In this document: positions 1 to 10,655 of the stretch, in pieces
How positions within the stretch are numbered: position 1 is the first letter of the stretch
How the letters are laid out: each line of letters starts with the position of its first letter
Notes under the pieces: model-generated
What the model saw: only the letters and a program-made list of their open reading frames with translations
Database searches by the model: none
Told to the model about the DNA's origin: nothing
Assembly (NCBI GenBank): GCA_030068075.1
Contig: CM057842.1
Coordinates: 43,486,659-43,550,658, forward strand
Reading direction: 5' to 3'
Source of the DNA: Paguma larvata
Lineage: Eukaryota; Chordata; Mammalia; Carnivora; Viverridae
DNA: 64,000 nt
Made by a program: the position numbers and the translations under genes

Positions 1-204
1 ACATTTAAAGGACTAGAAGATATCGTAGAGTCCTGTGTCTCTTATCTTGTGTTGCAAACGTGTGCCCACTCTTGCCCCCTCTCCACACTCCATATGATGA
101 TTACGGATCAGGCTTTATGGAAATTTTTCTCATCTTCTTTGTGGGTCTGCTCCCTCACCAACCATTGAGAGAGGGCAGGGAGGTAATACTGATCATCAAG
201 AGTA

Positions 205-390
205 GACTAAGCACTTTATGGAATTGCTTTTAAATACTCACAGTGGCCCTTTGAGGTTAGTACTATTATCATTCCAATTTCAGAAATGAGGCAACAGGGA
301 GAGGCGAGGTAACCTGTCTAGGCCTCTTATCCTCCAGTCACTTAGTGACTCTCTAGGGTCACACAGATGGGGTCAGAGCCTAAATGAAAA
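205..390 (-). repeat. MIR SINE fragment
   Basis: The reverse-orientation MIR core is readable: a fall-off from 'actttatgg' through 'actcacagtggccctttgag' and 'tactattatcattccaattt' to the 'aaatgaggcaacagggagag' block, which is the complement of the MIR 'cctcagtttcctcatctgtaaaatgg' core. It is old and diverged; boundaries are approximate. Confidence 0.7.
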
Positions 391-451
391 CTAACATCTG
401 TCTCCCTGCAAAGCCTCATGTTCCTCCCGCCCCACTAAAAGGTGCCTGCAC

Positions 452-520
452 TTGTTGGGATGAGCACTGGGTGTTGTATGAAAACCAAGTTGACAATAAA
501 TTATATAAAAAAATAAATAA
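452..520 (+). mobile_element. 5'-truncated L1 3' end (about 70 bp)
   Basis: The stretch matches the terminal sequence of carnivore L1 elements: 'gatgagcactgggtgttgta', then 'tgacaataaattata' and an A-rich tail. Imperfect target-site duplications flank it ('aaggtgcctgca' at about 439-450 and 'aatgtgcccgca' at 521-532), so this is a severely 5'-truncated, target-primed insertion and not a leftover of a larger element. It has no coding content. Confidence 0.8.
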
Positions 521-649
521 AATGTGCCCGCAGTGTTAAGCTAGAAGAGACTTTGGAGTTCATCTAGTGAAATGCTTTCAACCTCCCCCAAGAGATGTGA
601 GACAAATGTCTCCATGCAGAGTAGTTATTAATTAAAAATCAGTACTGGA

Positions 650-1070
650 GGCATCTTCTTGATGGTTCTAAGACTTCGAATCACCTGTTCTGTCTACCGT
701 GGTCCTTATGTGGGCCTCTGGGATCGAGCTCCTTCAGTATTTAATGAGAAAATGCCAACAGTGGGTTTAATTTACTTGAAGCTTGCCTCAACCCCACATT
801 CACAACACAGAGAAGCACAATTTCAGTGCAAACTGGAGAACATTAAGAGTGTCTTAAATCCTTCTAAATCCTCTTCAGTTGATTGTGCGCTTGAGAGGCT
901 AGACCCCAGATAATTAAAAAACCTGGTTACTTGGAGGTGAAGTCTTTGTTCAGGTAGCTCTGATGATCTGGGACAACTTCCCGCTTGTTTAGATTTTTCA
1001 GATTCTGGACCAATTCTTCCTCCTCCTCTATGGAGCCTTCCCAGATTTCTCGAGCTTTAAGACTGAAATC
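650..1070 (+). repeat. Unidentified duplicated unit, copy 1
   Basis: This stretch is related to 1905-2270. Shared words in the same order include 'cgtggtcct' versus 'tgtggtcct', 'tttaatgagaaaatgcc' versus 'tttagtgagaacgtgcc', 'agagaagcacaat' versus 'cagaaaagcataat', and 'cttaaatccttctaaatc' versus 'tttaaatcctttaaaatc'. An 84-codon open frame (659-913) lies inside, but the frame is not kept in copy 2, so I do not call it coding. It is either an old local duplication or a dispersed repeat I cannot name. Confidence 0.55.
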
Positions 1071-1288
1071 TGAACTTACAGCTCATGTTCCTTGTTCCAT
1101 TTATTTGCTAATAACCTAAGCCTGGCCATATGATGTCACCAACATTGTGTGTACGCATACTGGGTGAAAGGGGCTGATGTATACCTGGACTGTTAGAAGA
1201 CTGCTACATTCTGAAAGTTCTTATCTTTATCTCTGCTTATCTTTATCCGCCTGGGTTGGCAAACTGTTTCCTCTTTAAGTGCCATTAT

Positions 1289-1331
1289 CTTGGTATCACA
1301 AACAAACAAACAAACAAAAAAAACAAAAAAC
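1289..1331 (+). repeat. (AAAC)n simple repeat
   Basis: Tandem 'caaa' units followed by an A-rich run. It could be a residual poly-A tail of an old retroposon. Confidence 0.85.
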
Positions 1332-1494
1332 CCTAATTTACTCTTTTATAGATGTTTTTCCATCTGGCTCACTTTTCATCATTGAAGAGCCAGCACCAAA
1401 TTTACCTTCAGGAAGATATCACTAATATTTTAATTTGAGTTCCATGCCCTCTGTGATACTTTTGTGACCCCTCCCAATACCTCTATCAGAGGTC

Positions 1495-1775
1495 AAATAA
1501 CATTTTCTATAAAGTCCCTGTCAGTAAATATTTCCGCAGGGGCCACATAAGCCCTCTGTCACAACTACTCAACTACAACCTGAGCTGCTTTAGCTCGAAA
1601 GCAGCTGTGGGTGTGGCAGTGTTTCAGTAAAACTTTATTAACACTAAAATTTGAACTTCATATCATTTTCACATGTCGCAAAATATTATTCATCTTTTGA
1701 TTTTTTATGCCCATTAATTTTAATTTTCTGGCATTCTTAGCTGCAAACTACAGAAAGAGGTGGTGGGCTGGAAAC
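1495..1775 (+). mobile_element. Non-autonomous hAT (Charlie-group) DNA transposon fossil
   Basis: It carries the recognisable order 'ttctataaagtccctg', 'agtaaatattt', 'ctctgtcacaactactcaac', 'gaaagcagctgtgg', 'aaaactttatta', 'atttgaacttcatat' and 'aggtggtgggctgg'. This is a widespread placental hAT-type MER element with the usual 'gggccagatagtaaatatttt' body. The terminal inverted repeats are too eroded to place exactly. Confidence 0.65.
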
Positions 1776-1904
1776 TCTTTTTGCTTACTTGAATTTTTAA
1801 TCTCACTGAATTCAAAATTCCCGTTGGAACCTTTCCATCTTGGCAAATGTAGGACCTAACAGGGTACCTGGCTTGTGTGGTAGAGGTTAAGCTTTACCCA
1901 CTTA

Positions 1905-2270
1905 AGAAGGCATTGCTAATCATCTGCTCTGCCCCACTGTGGTCCTAACGTGGCCAGTGGGCAGGACCACAACAATGTTTAGTGAGAACGTGCCTTAGTT
2001 GAATTTAAGTAACACAAAGCTCTCTTTTCCTTCCACCACAGACAGACAGAAAAGCATAATATCATCACAAGCCTGGGAACACTAACAGGGCTTTAAATCC
2101 TTTAAAATCTGCAATTGGTGTGTGTGCTCAAGAGAAGGTCCAGCCACAGGACTATAAATGGAAATGTTCCATTGACATCCCTCTCACCTACTATGCCTTA
2201 TCTATAGCTCTGTTCACCTGGTAAACTCTCGCTATCTGTTAAAGATCTTTCCAGGCTTGGACAAATCAGT
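1905..2270 (+). repeat. Unidentified duplicated unit, copy 2
   Basis: Diverged direct copy of 650-1070, offset about 1.25 kb, with a hAT fossil and other sequence between the copies. Similarity runs from 'aatcatctgctctgcc' through the 'tttagtgagaacgtgcc' and 'tttaaatcctttaaaatc' blocks to 'gttcacctggtaaactc'. I do not recognise a family. Confidence 0.55.
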
Positions 2271-2274
2271 TTCC

Positions 2275-2622
2275 TTCTTCTCCAGGGAGCTTCCTCAGGC
2301 CTAGGAGTTTTTGTGTAAACTGTTCTCACTGCCTGGAATGTCCTTTGTGGCTAATCCCTTGCATTTTTTTTTTTTTTTTTTTTTTTTTAGGTCTCAGCAG
2401 TAACACCATATCTTCAGAGAGGCTTTTTCTATCCACGCCAATAGAACAGTCACCCATCCCCATTTCTGCATCTCAGTACTGTTTGTTTTTTTTCCCTTCA
2501 TAACACTACCATGATTTGTAACTCCTTCCCTATTTACAGATTTGCTTTTTATCTCCAGGGTCTAGCATAGTAACTGACAATGGGAGATGCTCAATAAATA
2601 TTTATTGAATGAACAAATAAGG
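2275..2622 (+). mobile_element. L2 LINE 3' end
   Basis: Typical L2 tail: 'ctgcctggaatgtcc', 'tctcagcagtaacacc', 'cagagaggctttttct', 'tctccagggtctagcatagt' and a terminal 'ctcaataaatatttattgaatgaa'. A 25-base T run at 2364-2388 interrupts it and has expanded from the L2 pyrimidine stretch. Confidence 0.8.
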
Positions 2623-2679
2623 CCTTGGTTTCCTGAGCCATGTTGCCTAAATTTAAACCCCAGGAACTCACTTCCTAAC

Positions 2680-2826
2680 CTTTCTTGGGCAATTAACTTG
2701 CTAAGCTTTGTTGTTTTTTTAATCAGTAAAATGCACCTATGTGCTTCAAAATATTGTCATAAGTATAAAATGAAAATAGAACATTAGAAGTGCTTAGCAC
2801 AGTGCCTGGAAAATAGTAAGAAGACA
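2680..2826 (+). repeat. MIR SINE fragment
   Basis: The 3' half of a MIR in sense orientation: 'aatcagtaaaatgcacc', 'attgtcataag' and the characteristic 'gtgcttagcacagtgcctgg' followed by 'aatagtaag'. Confidence 0.75.
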
Positions 2827-2835
2827 ACTAGCAAT

Positions 2836-3310
2836 ATATATCTATTTCTATCTGTTATTTCTATTGTATGTATCTGTCAATCATCTATCATCCCTCCATC
2901 GTTTATCATCTATTTCTCTCATCGCTATCCTATTATCATATATCTATCCGTTATCTATATAATCTCTGTCTATATATCAATCATTTATCATTCATCTATC
3001 TATTCATCATCTATCATCCATCATCTATACTTACCTATCAAATCTATTAATCTCTATCACCTCTATCATATATATCAGTTATCTATCCATCTATCATCTA
3101 TAGCTATCTATCCATTATCTGTCTATATCTTATGTATCTATCAGTTATTTATCATCCCTCTATTGAATTGTCCATCCATTATCTATCTATCAATCATCTA
3201 TCTCTCTCTCTATCTACCTACCTACCTACTGACCTACCTATCATCTATATCTATCTGTCTATCACCTACTGATGGCCCATCTATCAATCATCATCATTAT
3301 CATATATCTC
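2836..3310 (+). repeat. (ATCT)n degenerate tetranucleotide microsatellite
   Basis: Nearly 480 bases are built from ATCT/ATCA/ATCC/ACCT units, with purer runs such as 'ctatctacctacctacctac' around 3211-3240. The 60-codon open frame at 2868-3050 (Ile/Tyr/Leu/Ser-rich) is a product of the repeat. Interruptions indicate an old tract with several sub-motifs, the kind that gives a length polymorphism. Confidence 0.95.
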
Positions 3311-4344
3311 TCAAATTTTGAACTTATATAAGAGATAATTCAACTGATGGGTTTAACTGTTTTTCTGTATTTGTTTACAGCATGCAGAGGACCTCTAACC
3401 TTGCTTTCTTCTGCTAAAAAGGAGAATAAACAATCCAAATCTTCAGAGAGAGATGATTTCTCCCATTTTCAGTTTCTCATCTTGTGACTGCCTTTGTATT
3501 ACATGCATGCACTTTAGAGTAGCCATCCCTGGATGGTTCTTTCAGTTGTAACACTGAATTCTGACACATCACGTTTCCCACAGATTACTTATACAACATA
3601 AGTAATATCATCAGCTAGTCATGTCATATCTTGTGGGTGCTGGCTATTTGAAAACAGTCACTTATTTATTTTTTTAAAAATCTGCCTCAGCTTTCAGCAC
3701 TAGGAGGTCTCTACCAAGTCTAGGTTTTATGCTAATGAAACAAGACTGTCTTGTCCAAAACTACAGAAAGGTACAAGGAGTTAATTGTTGCAATTATCCA
3801 TTGAGTGGATTTGGACTGTGAATCCCTGGTAGGATGGATTGCTAATTGCTGCTAAATGGTGATTAGATTACACTCTCTATGTTTTCAAGATGAACTGAAG
3901 TTTACCAGACCTCAAATAATTATCTGAATCAAACTAGAGGGCAAGGAGGAGGACATCATATGAGTTTGATAAAAAACACACACACGAGCATCAACTCAGA
4001 ACTTGTTTGAAAAGTCTTTCATTCATGCTTTCCAAGATACATAAGGTAGGATATATTTTACGAGACCATACCTTTTGCTGTTCCAAATAATTGGTCAAGA
4101 AGAGAAAATCTATGCCTTTTGAAAATTGCAGATTTGAACTACAGACACTATCGGTAGAATTTTGATATCAATGTCATGTGGTAATCTGTTTGAATGGTTG
4201 CTTTGAATTGACATACGCCTCTTTTCTTTGAAGGGTTTATATGGTTTTCTAAACTTTCCATAATTGGCAGCAATTGTAGTGACATATTAAAGCAATATTT
4301 TAAAGCAAAAATTAAAAACCCCAATGTCTACATGACAGACTTTG
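3311..4344. other. Unassigned, non-coding stretch
   Basis: No gene or named repeat recognised. The part at about 3780-3900 is rich in TAAT/ATTA cores ('gttaattgttgcaatta', 'gctaattgct', 'ggtgattagatta') and has no repeat signature, so it may be single-copy regulatory DNA; this is inference only. Confidence 0.4.
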
Positions 4345-4500
4345 TTCTTTTTCTTCCTTTGGTTACTCTATATTGCATGTGCATTATGAAGGCAGGCATT
4401 GGATCTTGACCAATATCCAGCTTCCATTGCCCCATCACAGTAACTAGTACAAATGTGATTGAATTACTGATACTTGAAAGATTAAATAAGTGAATAAGTA
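4345..4500 (+). mobile_element. L2 LINE 3' end fragment
   Basis: Diverged L2 tail: 'tgtgcattatgaaggcaggc', 'ttgcccatcacagtaactag'-like text ('tgccccatcacagtaactag') and a terminal 'ttaaataagtgaataa'. Recognition rests on the tail order only. Confidence 0.55.
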
Positions 4501-4913
4501 TTATACAACAATGTAAATTTAAGTGTGCTACTAAACATACAAATTATTATCCCATAATATCAATACCTTAAGAGTTCTATCTCTAGAGTCCAAGTAGAAA
4601 TTGGTCTTCTCCTTATAATTTTCTTATCACAGTATTCAGATACAGGGCTGAGAACTTAAAATATACATGCAATGAAAAAAAAAAGACAGATTTGGAGGTG
4701 TTTGTTTCTTAGCACACCCCTTTCCAAAAATTGACACAGGGAAGGTACTTTAAAGCATTGTGTCCACACAAAAAAGTGCAAGAAAGAAAAACATCCTCCA
4801 TCATCTGCAATGAAACAGGGTTCTAGAGATGACTTGAACCTACTTGTATCTGAGGGTTTTACCAGCATTACTGGGGACTCATCCAAGAGGTTTCCATTTT
4901 TCAAGAGGAATAT

Positions 4914-5379
4914 TGTGGTAGGCTAAATAATGCCCCCAAAAACATCAGGTCCTAATTCCTGAAACCTCTAAATATCACTTCATATGGAAAAGGATCTTTG
5001 GAGATGTGACTAAAGTAAGGATCTTGAGATAGGACACTGGGGAGGGGTAGGTCCTAAGTGCAATCACAAATATCTTTGTAAGAGTGAGGCAGAGGAAGAT
5101 TTCAGACAGAAGAAATGGAGGCAACATGACTATGAAGGCAGAGATGGCAGTGATGTGGCCACAAGCCAGGAATTCTGGCAGCTGCAAGAAACTAGAAGAA
5201 GTTAGATCAAATCCTTCCCTAGAGCCTCTGGAGGTAGCAGTGCTCTGCCAACACCCTGGTTTTAGCCCACTGAAACCAATTTAAGACTTCTGGACTCTCT
5301 GTTACAAGAATAAATTTCTGACATTTGAGGTCCCTGAATGTGTTGCAATCTGTTAGAACAGCCACAGAAAACTAATACA
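4914..5379 (+). mobile_element. MLT1 (ERVL-MaLR) solo LTR with target duplication
   Basis: A full LTR that starts TG ('tgtggtaggc') and ends CA ('ctaataca'). The internal MLT1 signature is intact: 'taatgcccccaaaaacat', 'aggtcctaattcctgaaacc', 'ttggagatgtgactaaagta', 'acaccctggttttagccc' and 'aataaatttctgacatt'. A 5-bp duplication 'aatat' lies at 4909-4913 and 5380-5384. It is an ancient non-coding solo LTR of an extinct retrovirus-like transposon. The 66-codon frame at 5084-5284 falls inside and is not a gene. Confidence 0.85.
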
Positions 5380-5464
5380 AATATAGAATTTTGGTTTTAT
5401 TCATATTGGAATCCAAATCTTGGTACAGTCTATTAATTCTTATTACTACTTATCACTACTGCAT

Positions 5465-5570
5465 GAACGCTTATCAGAAATGCTGAATCTCAGGCCCAAT
5501 TTTGGAATCAGAATTTGCAATGTAGCAAGATATAAGGTAAGTCAGATGCATTTTCAAGTTAAAAAATGAC
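5465..5570 (+). mobile_element. hAT MER5-type fossil fragment
   Basis: 'gaaatgctgaatctcaggcc', 'tcagaatttgcaat' and 'gatgcattttcaag' resemble the MER5/Charlie internal text (aaatgcagaatctcaggccc, then tgaatcagaatctgcatttt). Short and diverged. Confidence 0.5.
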
Positions 5571-6712
5571 TGCTTTGAGTGGCTCTGCAGCCTTTTGGTG
5601 AGACGATGCTCCTCACTTGGAAGATATGAGGTCACCATTTGGTGGAGGGTAGGTTTTATATTAACAGGCTGGTGATAGTCTTATGAAAGCAAACAGCAAG
5701 GCTAGAGTGCAAGTAAAATTCCTCTCTTAGTTGGAATCTCAACACACCTTCAGAAGAAGGAAGGTGTAAATGCCAATTATCTTGAAGCTGGATCAGGAAG
5801 GGCTTCCAGATTCTTTAAGATGGTGCTTGAGTACCTAAAAATGATTCTACTGTCTATACCACCAAAACACAAAATTTTCATTTATTCTACCATTTAACAG
5901 AAAGGAATCTGTGAAAGCCAGAGCCATCTCTAGAGAATGAGCTTCACACAGTGGTGTGAGGGACACAGAAGACAGAGTTATAGCAGGGACACTGTCTTTA
6001 AATGTGATTAGAGTGACCAGGTAACCTTTACCATCTCTTTTAGTAAAAAGTTTGTACTTCTCTGATTCTTTAACAACATTTAAAATCATATTCACACTTT
6101 TAGCAACAGCTTTTTAACAAAGCAAAAGGGTTGAATTACAGCATCTACAGCCAAGGAAGGGCTCATTAAACAGTTTGGATGGATTCCAAAGCTGTTCAAG
6201 ACTGTTTCCTGACCTACAGAAGAATTCAGCAGAGGAAATTTACCTGTCAACTCCTGCTTTAATAGGCAACAGCAAAATGCTGGAGTCAACAACACCATCG
6301 ATAAATGTGTATGGCAGCTAATTTTTAATTAGCACTTTCTCTTGCATCTGCCATAGGAGTTTCACACATTTATCAACATATTGAAAATGCTTACTTGGTA
6401 TTTGCAATCTTGTTCCTTTCACATGTGGTCAACACTACTCAAATTAGTGTCCCTCTGAACACTCACAAACATTTGATGAAAAGATCCTTTCACGCTTGGC
6501 TATTCGGAAGGGATCTCAGGCTGTAGATTCAATGCTTTTGTTCTAAAAGCAAAGAAAACTTGAATTCACAAGACTGATGCCTATGTTTTCTGCTTCAACT
6601 CCTGGTAGTACTAGAAGCTTCCAGGATGATAGGACATCCTAGCAGAGACATGAACAGAGATTCGGTTGGGGAAAGGAGAAAAAGAGGTTAGGGGAAGAAT
6701 ATGAAGTGCCTA
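5571..6712. other. Unassigned, non-coding stretch
   Basis: No coding gene or confident repeat. Short open frames on the minus strand (5847-6095 and 6092-6298) lack any recognisable domain. Confidence 0.4.
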
Positions 6713-7015
6713 TGTTGGACTGAATCGAGTTCCCCCAAATTTGATGTCCACCTAGAACCTCAGAATGGACTCTTTTCCTTATTTGGAAATAGGTCTTTTC
6801 TGATGTAATTAGTTAAGAGGGGTTCATACTCATATCCATTAGGGTAGATCCTAAATTCAATAACAGCTGTTCTTATAAGAAAGCCATGTGGAGACATGGC
6901 CTTCAGAGGAAGCATGACCCTGCCAACACCTTGATTTCAGACTTCTGGCCTCCACACTAAATCTGGTGAGATAATAAACTTACATTGTTTTAAGCCACTC
7001 TGTTTTTTATATCTG
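6713..7015 (+). mobile_element. MLT1 (ERVL-MaLR) LTR
   Basis: MLT1 text in order: 'tgttggactgaatcgagttc', 'ccccaaatttgatgtcc', 'tatttggaaataggtctttt', 'tgatgtaattagttaag', 'gttcttataagaaagcc', 'gtggagacatgg', 'aacaccttgatttcagactt', 'agataataaacttacat' and 'taagccactctg'. The 3' terminus grades into the AT-rich block that follows. Confidence 0.85.
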
Positions 7016-7048
7016 TTTATAAATTATATATTATATAGAATAATATAT

Positions 7049-7079
7049 AGTTATATCTATACAAAATATAGATATAACT
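7049..7079. repeat. Perfect 12-bp inverted repeat in AT-rich DNA
   Basis: Arm 7049-7060 'agttatatctat', loop 7061-7067, arm 7068-7079 'atagatataact'. It lies in an AT-rich patch after an MLT1 tail, so a spontaneous AT palindrome is the simplest reading. Confidence 0.9.
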
Positions 7080-7139
7080 ACGGATATAACAGAACTAGTC
7101 TGTTCACGTCCTAATTTATAATGAAAAATGATGACAGCA

Positions 7140-7350
7140 ATGCTGACAGCTTACTTTTACCAGATACTTACTATGAGTCAAGCACAATGCTAAAGTCCTT
7201 TACCTGGACTGTTCTATTTAATCTTCATCACAATCCTGTGAGGTATGTTCGTTAACTTTATTCTATACTCATTTGCCCAAGGAACCATAGCAAGTGGCTA
7301 AGTCAGGGTTTGATTTTTTTTTTTAATTCAGAATAGGACTTCTACACTTC
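7140..7350 (-). repeat. MIR SINE
   Basis: Complement of MIR: 'tactatgagtcaagcacaat', 'tttaatcttcatcacaatcc', 'tgtgaggtatgttc', 'catttgcccaaggaacc', 'agcaagtggctaagtcaggg' and 'tttgattt'. Confidence 0.8.
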
Positions 7351-7885
7351 ACAGCTACACTCAACGGTCTTCCAATGATAATGATGAGGAGAAAGATTAT
7401 CCCAAACTCAAAGCTCTTACAGCTAAGTGTGCCCTCTTCCTGCTTCAATCTCTCTTCCTACTCCTTGAAGGTGACTCTAGAACGTTCAAGCAAATGTCCA
7501 AGCAATTCATTGGCAGAAAGCAAATAAAAAACTTTATAGCAGGGAATTTCTGCAATTCACTGTTCAGCCTCATGGTAAACAATTGTAGTCAATGTACTAG
7601 GAATCAGTTGCTATGATTGTTTCTACTATGGAGGGAAGAGATAGATACAGAAAATGGGAAAATTACTTTTCTTTTCAGGTGAGAGCATGTTTAAAAGCCA
7701 CCTTGAAGGGGCTGAGTCATATATTCAGTCATGTTTTGAATCTAATGGAATCGTCGGTATTTCATGAAAGAGGAAACTGAGGACTAGAAATGAGGATGGT
7801 CTTACCCAATAACGCAGGCAAGTTTACCAAAGATTTGGGGTGAGAACACAGGTTTCCTTACCACTATCCAATATTGATTATATAC

Positions 7886-7995
7886 ATGCTTCCATCCACC
7901 CATACATTCTTTTGTTGATCCATTTGTCAATCCATCCACTCATCTATCCATCCAGCCATTCAAGCATCCATCTGCCCACCACTCACTCATTTAAT
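7886..7995 (+). repeat. (CATC)n degenerate simple repeat
   Basis: 'tccatccaccc', 'caatccatccactcatctat', 'ccatccagccattcaagcat' and 'cactcactcattta' are degenerate CATC/ATTC units. The text that follows ('gaagtacctgctaagga') may be a reversed L2 end, a common neighbour of such tracts. Confidence 0.75.
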
Positions 7996-8298
7996 AATTA
8001 TGAAGTACCTGCTAAGGATAGATACTGAGGATTCGAGGAGAAATGACACTATCTTCAACCTGTGGATCTTAGTAACACATGATATTCAAATGTTTGGTTT
8101 ATCATTTAAAAGTTTCCAGAAATAAAATGCTCAGAAAACACAAGTAGAGATGAATCTGAGTGTGGGGTTGACTCTCAAAGCAGTTCCAACCCTAATATCT
8201 TTCATATCTAGGTTCCAGTACCTATGTTTCCCTTTTCCTTAGTTTTCTGAAATCAGGTGACCAGTTTCAGGAAAATGTAGTTATTGCAAAATCCCCCA

Positions 8299-8321
8299 TA
8301 ATTAATTAATTAATTAATTAT
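8299..8321. repeat. (TAAT)n microsatellite
   Basis: Five and a half uninterrupted TAAT/AATT units, self-complementary. Confidence 0.9.
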
Positions 8322-8584
8322 CATGGGCTGTGTCTGCAAGACATCATCATAAAACTAGTTTTTTTGTGTGTTTTCCACTGAGTTGTCTTACCTTTGGGCA
8401 TGTATGCATTTTTAAACAGGGTCTCTTTCATGTAATACAAAAAAAAAGCACTACAGACGTGTTGTTACAGAGGAAAACATCTTCATATGATCAAATTCAG
8501 CAATGATGTTGACTTTCACTTTTCTATTTCCATTTCCTCCCCAATACACAACAATATATTTGCATTAAGTGTCAGTAAGGGGAA

Positions 8585-8750
8585 TGGTTAAGAGCTAGGC
8601 TTCTAGCAGACAGTTTGCCCTGGATTCAAAGTTTGCTTCATCTTATAATTATATGAAAATTGTTAATGATTTTGTGCCTCAGTTTCCTTAACTTATAAAG
8701 TGATGTTCATGAAAGTACTAGGTCCATGGTGGTTGTAAATATTAAATGAA
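8585..8750 (+). repeat. MIR SINE
   Basis: Sense MIR: 'ggttaagagctaggcttcta', 'tgccctggattcaaag', 'tgtgcctcagtttccttaac', 'ttataaagtgatg', 'tggttgtaaatattaaatga'. Confidence 0.8.
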
Positions 8751-9129
8751 CATACACGTCAGCATTTAAATCATGATAAAGTGATTCAGAGTCCCTCCTG
8801 CACTAACATTTATTTTACGATATGCTAATCACAACAAAGAAGCACCTTTGAGATATAAACCAGTTAGTTATGACATCCACCATCTGAACTACTTTCACGC
8901 CATTATTTGGTTTGTATTTATACAAATAGGATACTTCGGTGCTCCAGCCTGTCTGAGATGTTTCTGTGGCAGATACTATATGAGTAGAAAAAGTCCTTCT
9001 CTGAGAGCTCACGAGATAAGCTTTGAGTGGTAGCTCTTCTGTTGACCACTTGTGTAGCCCCAGGCAAGTTATTGATTCATTAAGCTGGAAGACACTTCTA
9101 CCAGATCTACAATGTTCTAGAATCAACAT

Positions 9130-9240
9130 CTTCTCTACAGATGAAAATGCTAAGATCCAAAGAAGCTCAAATGTAGTCAGGTCTCACAGCTAATTTGTGA
9201 CAGAACTCAGTCACTTTACAATAAGTCTTTCTCACCCAAA
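9130..9240 (-). repeat. MIR SINE fragment
   Basis: Complement of the MIR core: 'ctacagatgaaaatgctaag', 'tgtagtcaggtctcacagct', 'aatttgtgacagaactcag'. Diverged. Confidence 0.55.
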
Positions 9241-9279
9241 ACACAGACTAGAAATCTAGTTTCCTTTACTTGGGGGTCA

Positions 9280-9475
9280 CACTGGATTCAAATCCTCACT
9301 TTGCCACTTACTAGGCATTTACTAAGACAGGGCACGTGACTTATTCTTTCTGTGTTTCAGTCTTCAACTCTAAAATGGGGAAAATAATACCTATCTCATT
9401 ATTTTGTACAGATTACGTAATAGAACCCAGTAAGACTAATTTGCATAATACCTGGCATTATATTACTATTAAAGA
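9280..9475 (+). repeat. MIR SINE
   Basis: Sense MIR: 'ggattcaaatcctcactttg', 'ccacttactaggcatttac', 'tctttctgtgtttcagtctt', 'ctctaaaatggggaaaataa', 'tacctatctcatta', 'catacctggc'-type tail ('aatacctggcattat'). Confidence 0.85.
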
Positions 9476-9574
9476 TTTGAATGCTATAGTTTGTCTTAAT
9501 GTATTTAAAGCTTGATTATTTTTCAAAACAGGTCACGGTTTCAAAACAGATCTTAATTTCATTGATCATTTGTT

Positions 9575-10262
9575 CATTCATTAACCAAATATTTGTTGAA
9601 TACCTACTATCTGTTAGGCACTGTTCTTTGTGTTAGGAGAGAGTAATAACAAAATACACTGAAATCCTGTAAATTCTACTAGAGTTAGAGAAACAATAAT
9701 AAATGAATAAATAAATTATGCATGTGTTAGAAGGTGTTACATGCTATAGAGCAAAGTAAAGCTGAGAAGGGGATATGGTATGAACGAAAAGAAACGAGCA
9801 AAGTTATTGACATTTTAAATAGAGTGGTCAAGCAAGGTGACATGTAAAGTATATTTTAAGAAAAGGAGGGATTTAGCCAGGTAGATAACTGGGGAAAGGG
9901 TATCCAAGCAAAGAGAAAAGAGCAAGTAAAAAGCACTGAGGCAGCAGTATGCCTGGCATGTCAGAGTGATAGCAAGATGTCTGCTGTCGTTGGAATTGTC
10001 TGAGTGTGCAAGAGCAAAGTAGGCCGTGAGGTCAGAGAGGAAATAGGGGCCAGGCCAGGAAGTGCCTTATAAATCATTGCAGGGACCTCAGTTTTTCGAA
10101 TTTCACAAGTTACGAAGCCATTGAGTGGTTTTGAAGCAGAGGGTACATAATATAACTTACAGTTCAAATGGTTGTGAAACAGGTAGTTTTAGTGCTCCTG
10201 TTTGGAGATTAGACTATAGGAATCAAGAGTGGGAGCAGAGACGCCGTTTGGAAGTATGACAC
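9575..10262 (-). mobile_element. L2 LINE, reverse orientation, 3' part
   Basis: Reads as the complement of an L2 tail and late ORF: 'attcattaaccaaatatttg', 'ttgaatacctactatctgtt', 'aggcactgttctttgtg', then 'agtggtcaagcaaggtgac', 'caagtaaaaagcactgaggc', 'gtgaggtcagagaggaaat', 'aagccattgagtggttttga' and 'tttggagattagactatagg'. A later element (10263-10655) interrupts it and it resumes beyond. The proteins it once encoded are not readable. Confidence 0.7.
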
Positions 10263-10655
10263 AGGCAATGCTACATGTTGACCCAAACAGGTTTGTTTCC
10301 TCCACGGTGCACAATGTAAGACTACACTGTCCAGTCCCTTTGTACCAGGTGAAGCCATATGCCTAATTCTGGACGATGGAATGTGAGTGGAAGAGATCCA
10401 TGTTATTTACAGGCCCAGCTCTTGATAGGTCCCAGACTTTTATATGTTCTCTCTCTCTTCTGCCTACAGGGCTGGAAGGTAAGGACTGTCAAATGGTAGA
10501 CATGTGATGGCAACGCCGTAGACTCCAAAGTTATCACTTAGCAGGGAGATACCCAGAGGTACCTATGGGCCTGCATCAAAGAGTGAGATAGATGAGAAAT
10601 AAACTTCTACTATGCTAGACCACTGAGGATTGGGAGTATTTGTTACAGCATTTAG
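10263..10655 (+). mobile_element. Old LTR/MER-like insertion within L2
   Basis: A block with its own signature ('gccatatgcctaattctgga', 'ggaatgtgagtggaag', 'agaaataaacttctactatg', 'accactgaggattgggagta', 'tttgttacagca') splits the reversed L2. The 3' text resembles old LTR-like placental repeats ending in 'taagccactgagatttgggg'. I cannot name the family. Confidence 0.5.

Larger units (their letters stand above)
7351..8584. other. Unassigned stretch with simple repeats
   Basis: No gene or clear interspersed repeat apart from the two short tandem tracts listed separately (7886-7995 and 8299-8321). Confidence 0.4.

Noticed and set aside
2868..3050. 60-codon Ile/Tyr/Ser-rich frame
   Set aside because: Translation of the ATCT microsatellite.
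2836..3310. CRISPR-like repeat array
   Set aside because: Units are tetranucleotides without spacers, and the genome is mammalian.
7049..7079. Possible structured RNA or terminator hairpin
   Set aside because: A perfect stem, but purely within an AT-rich simple region beside an MLT1 tail; no sign of function.
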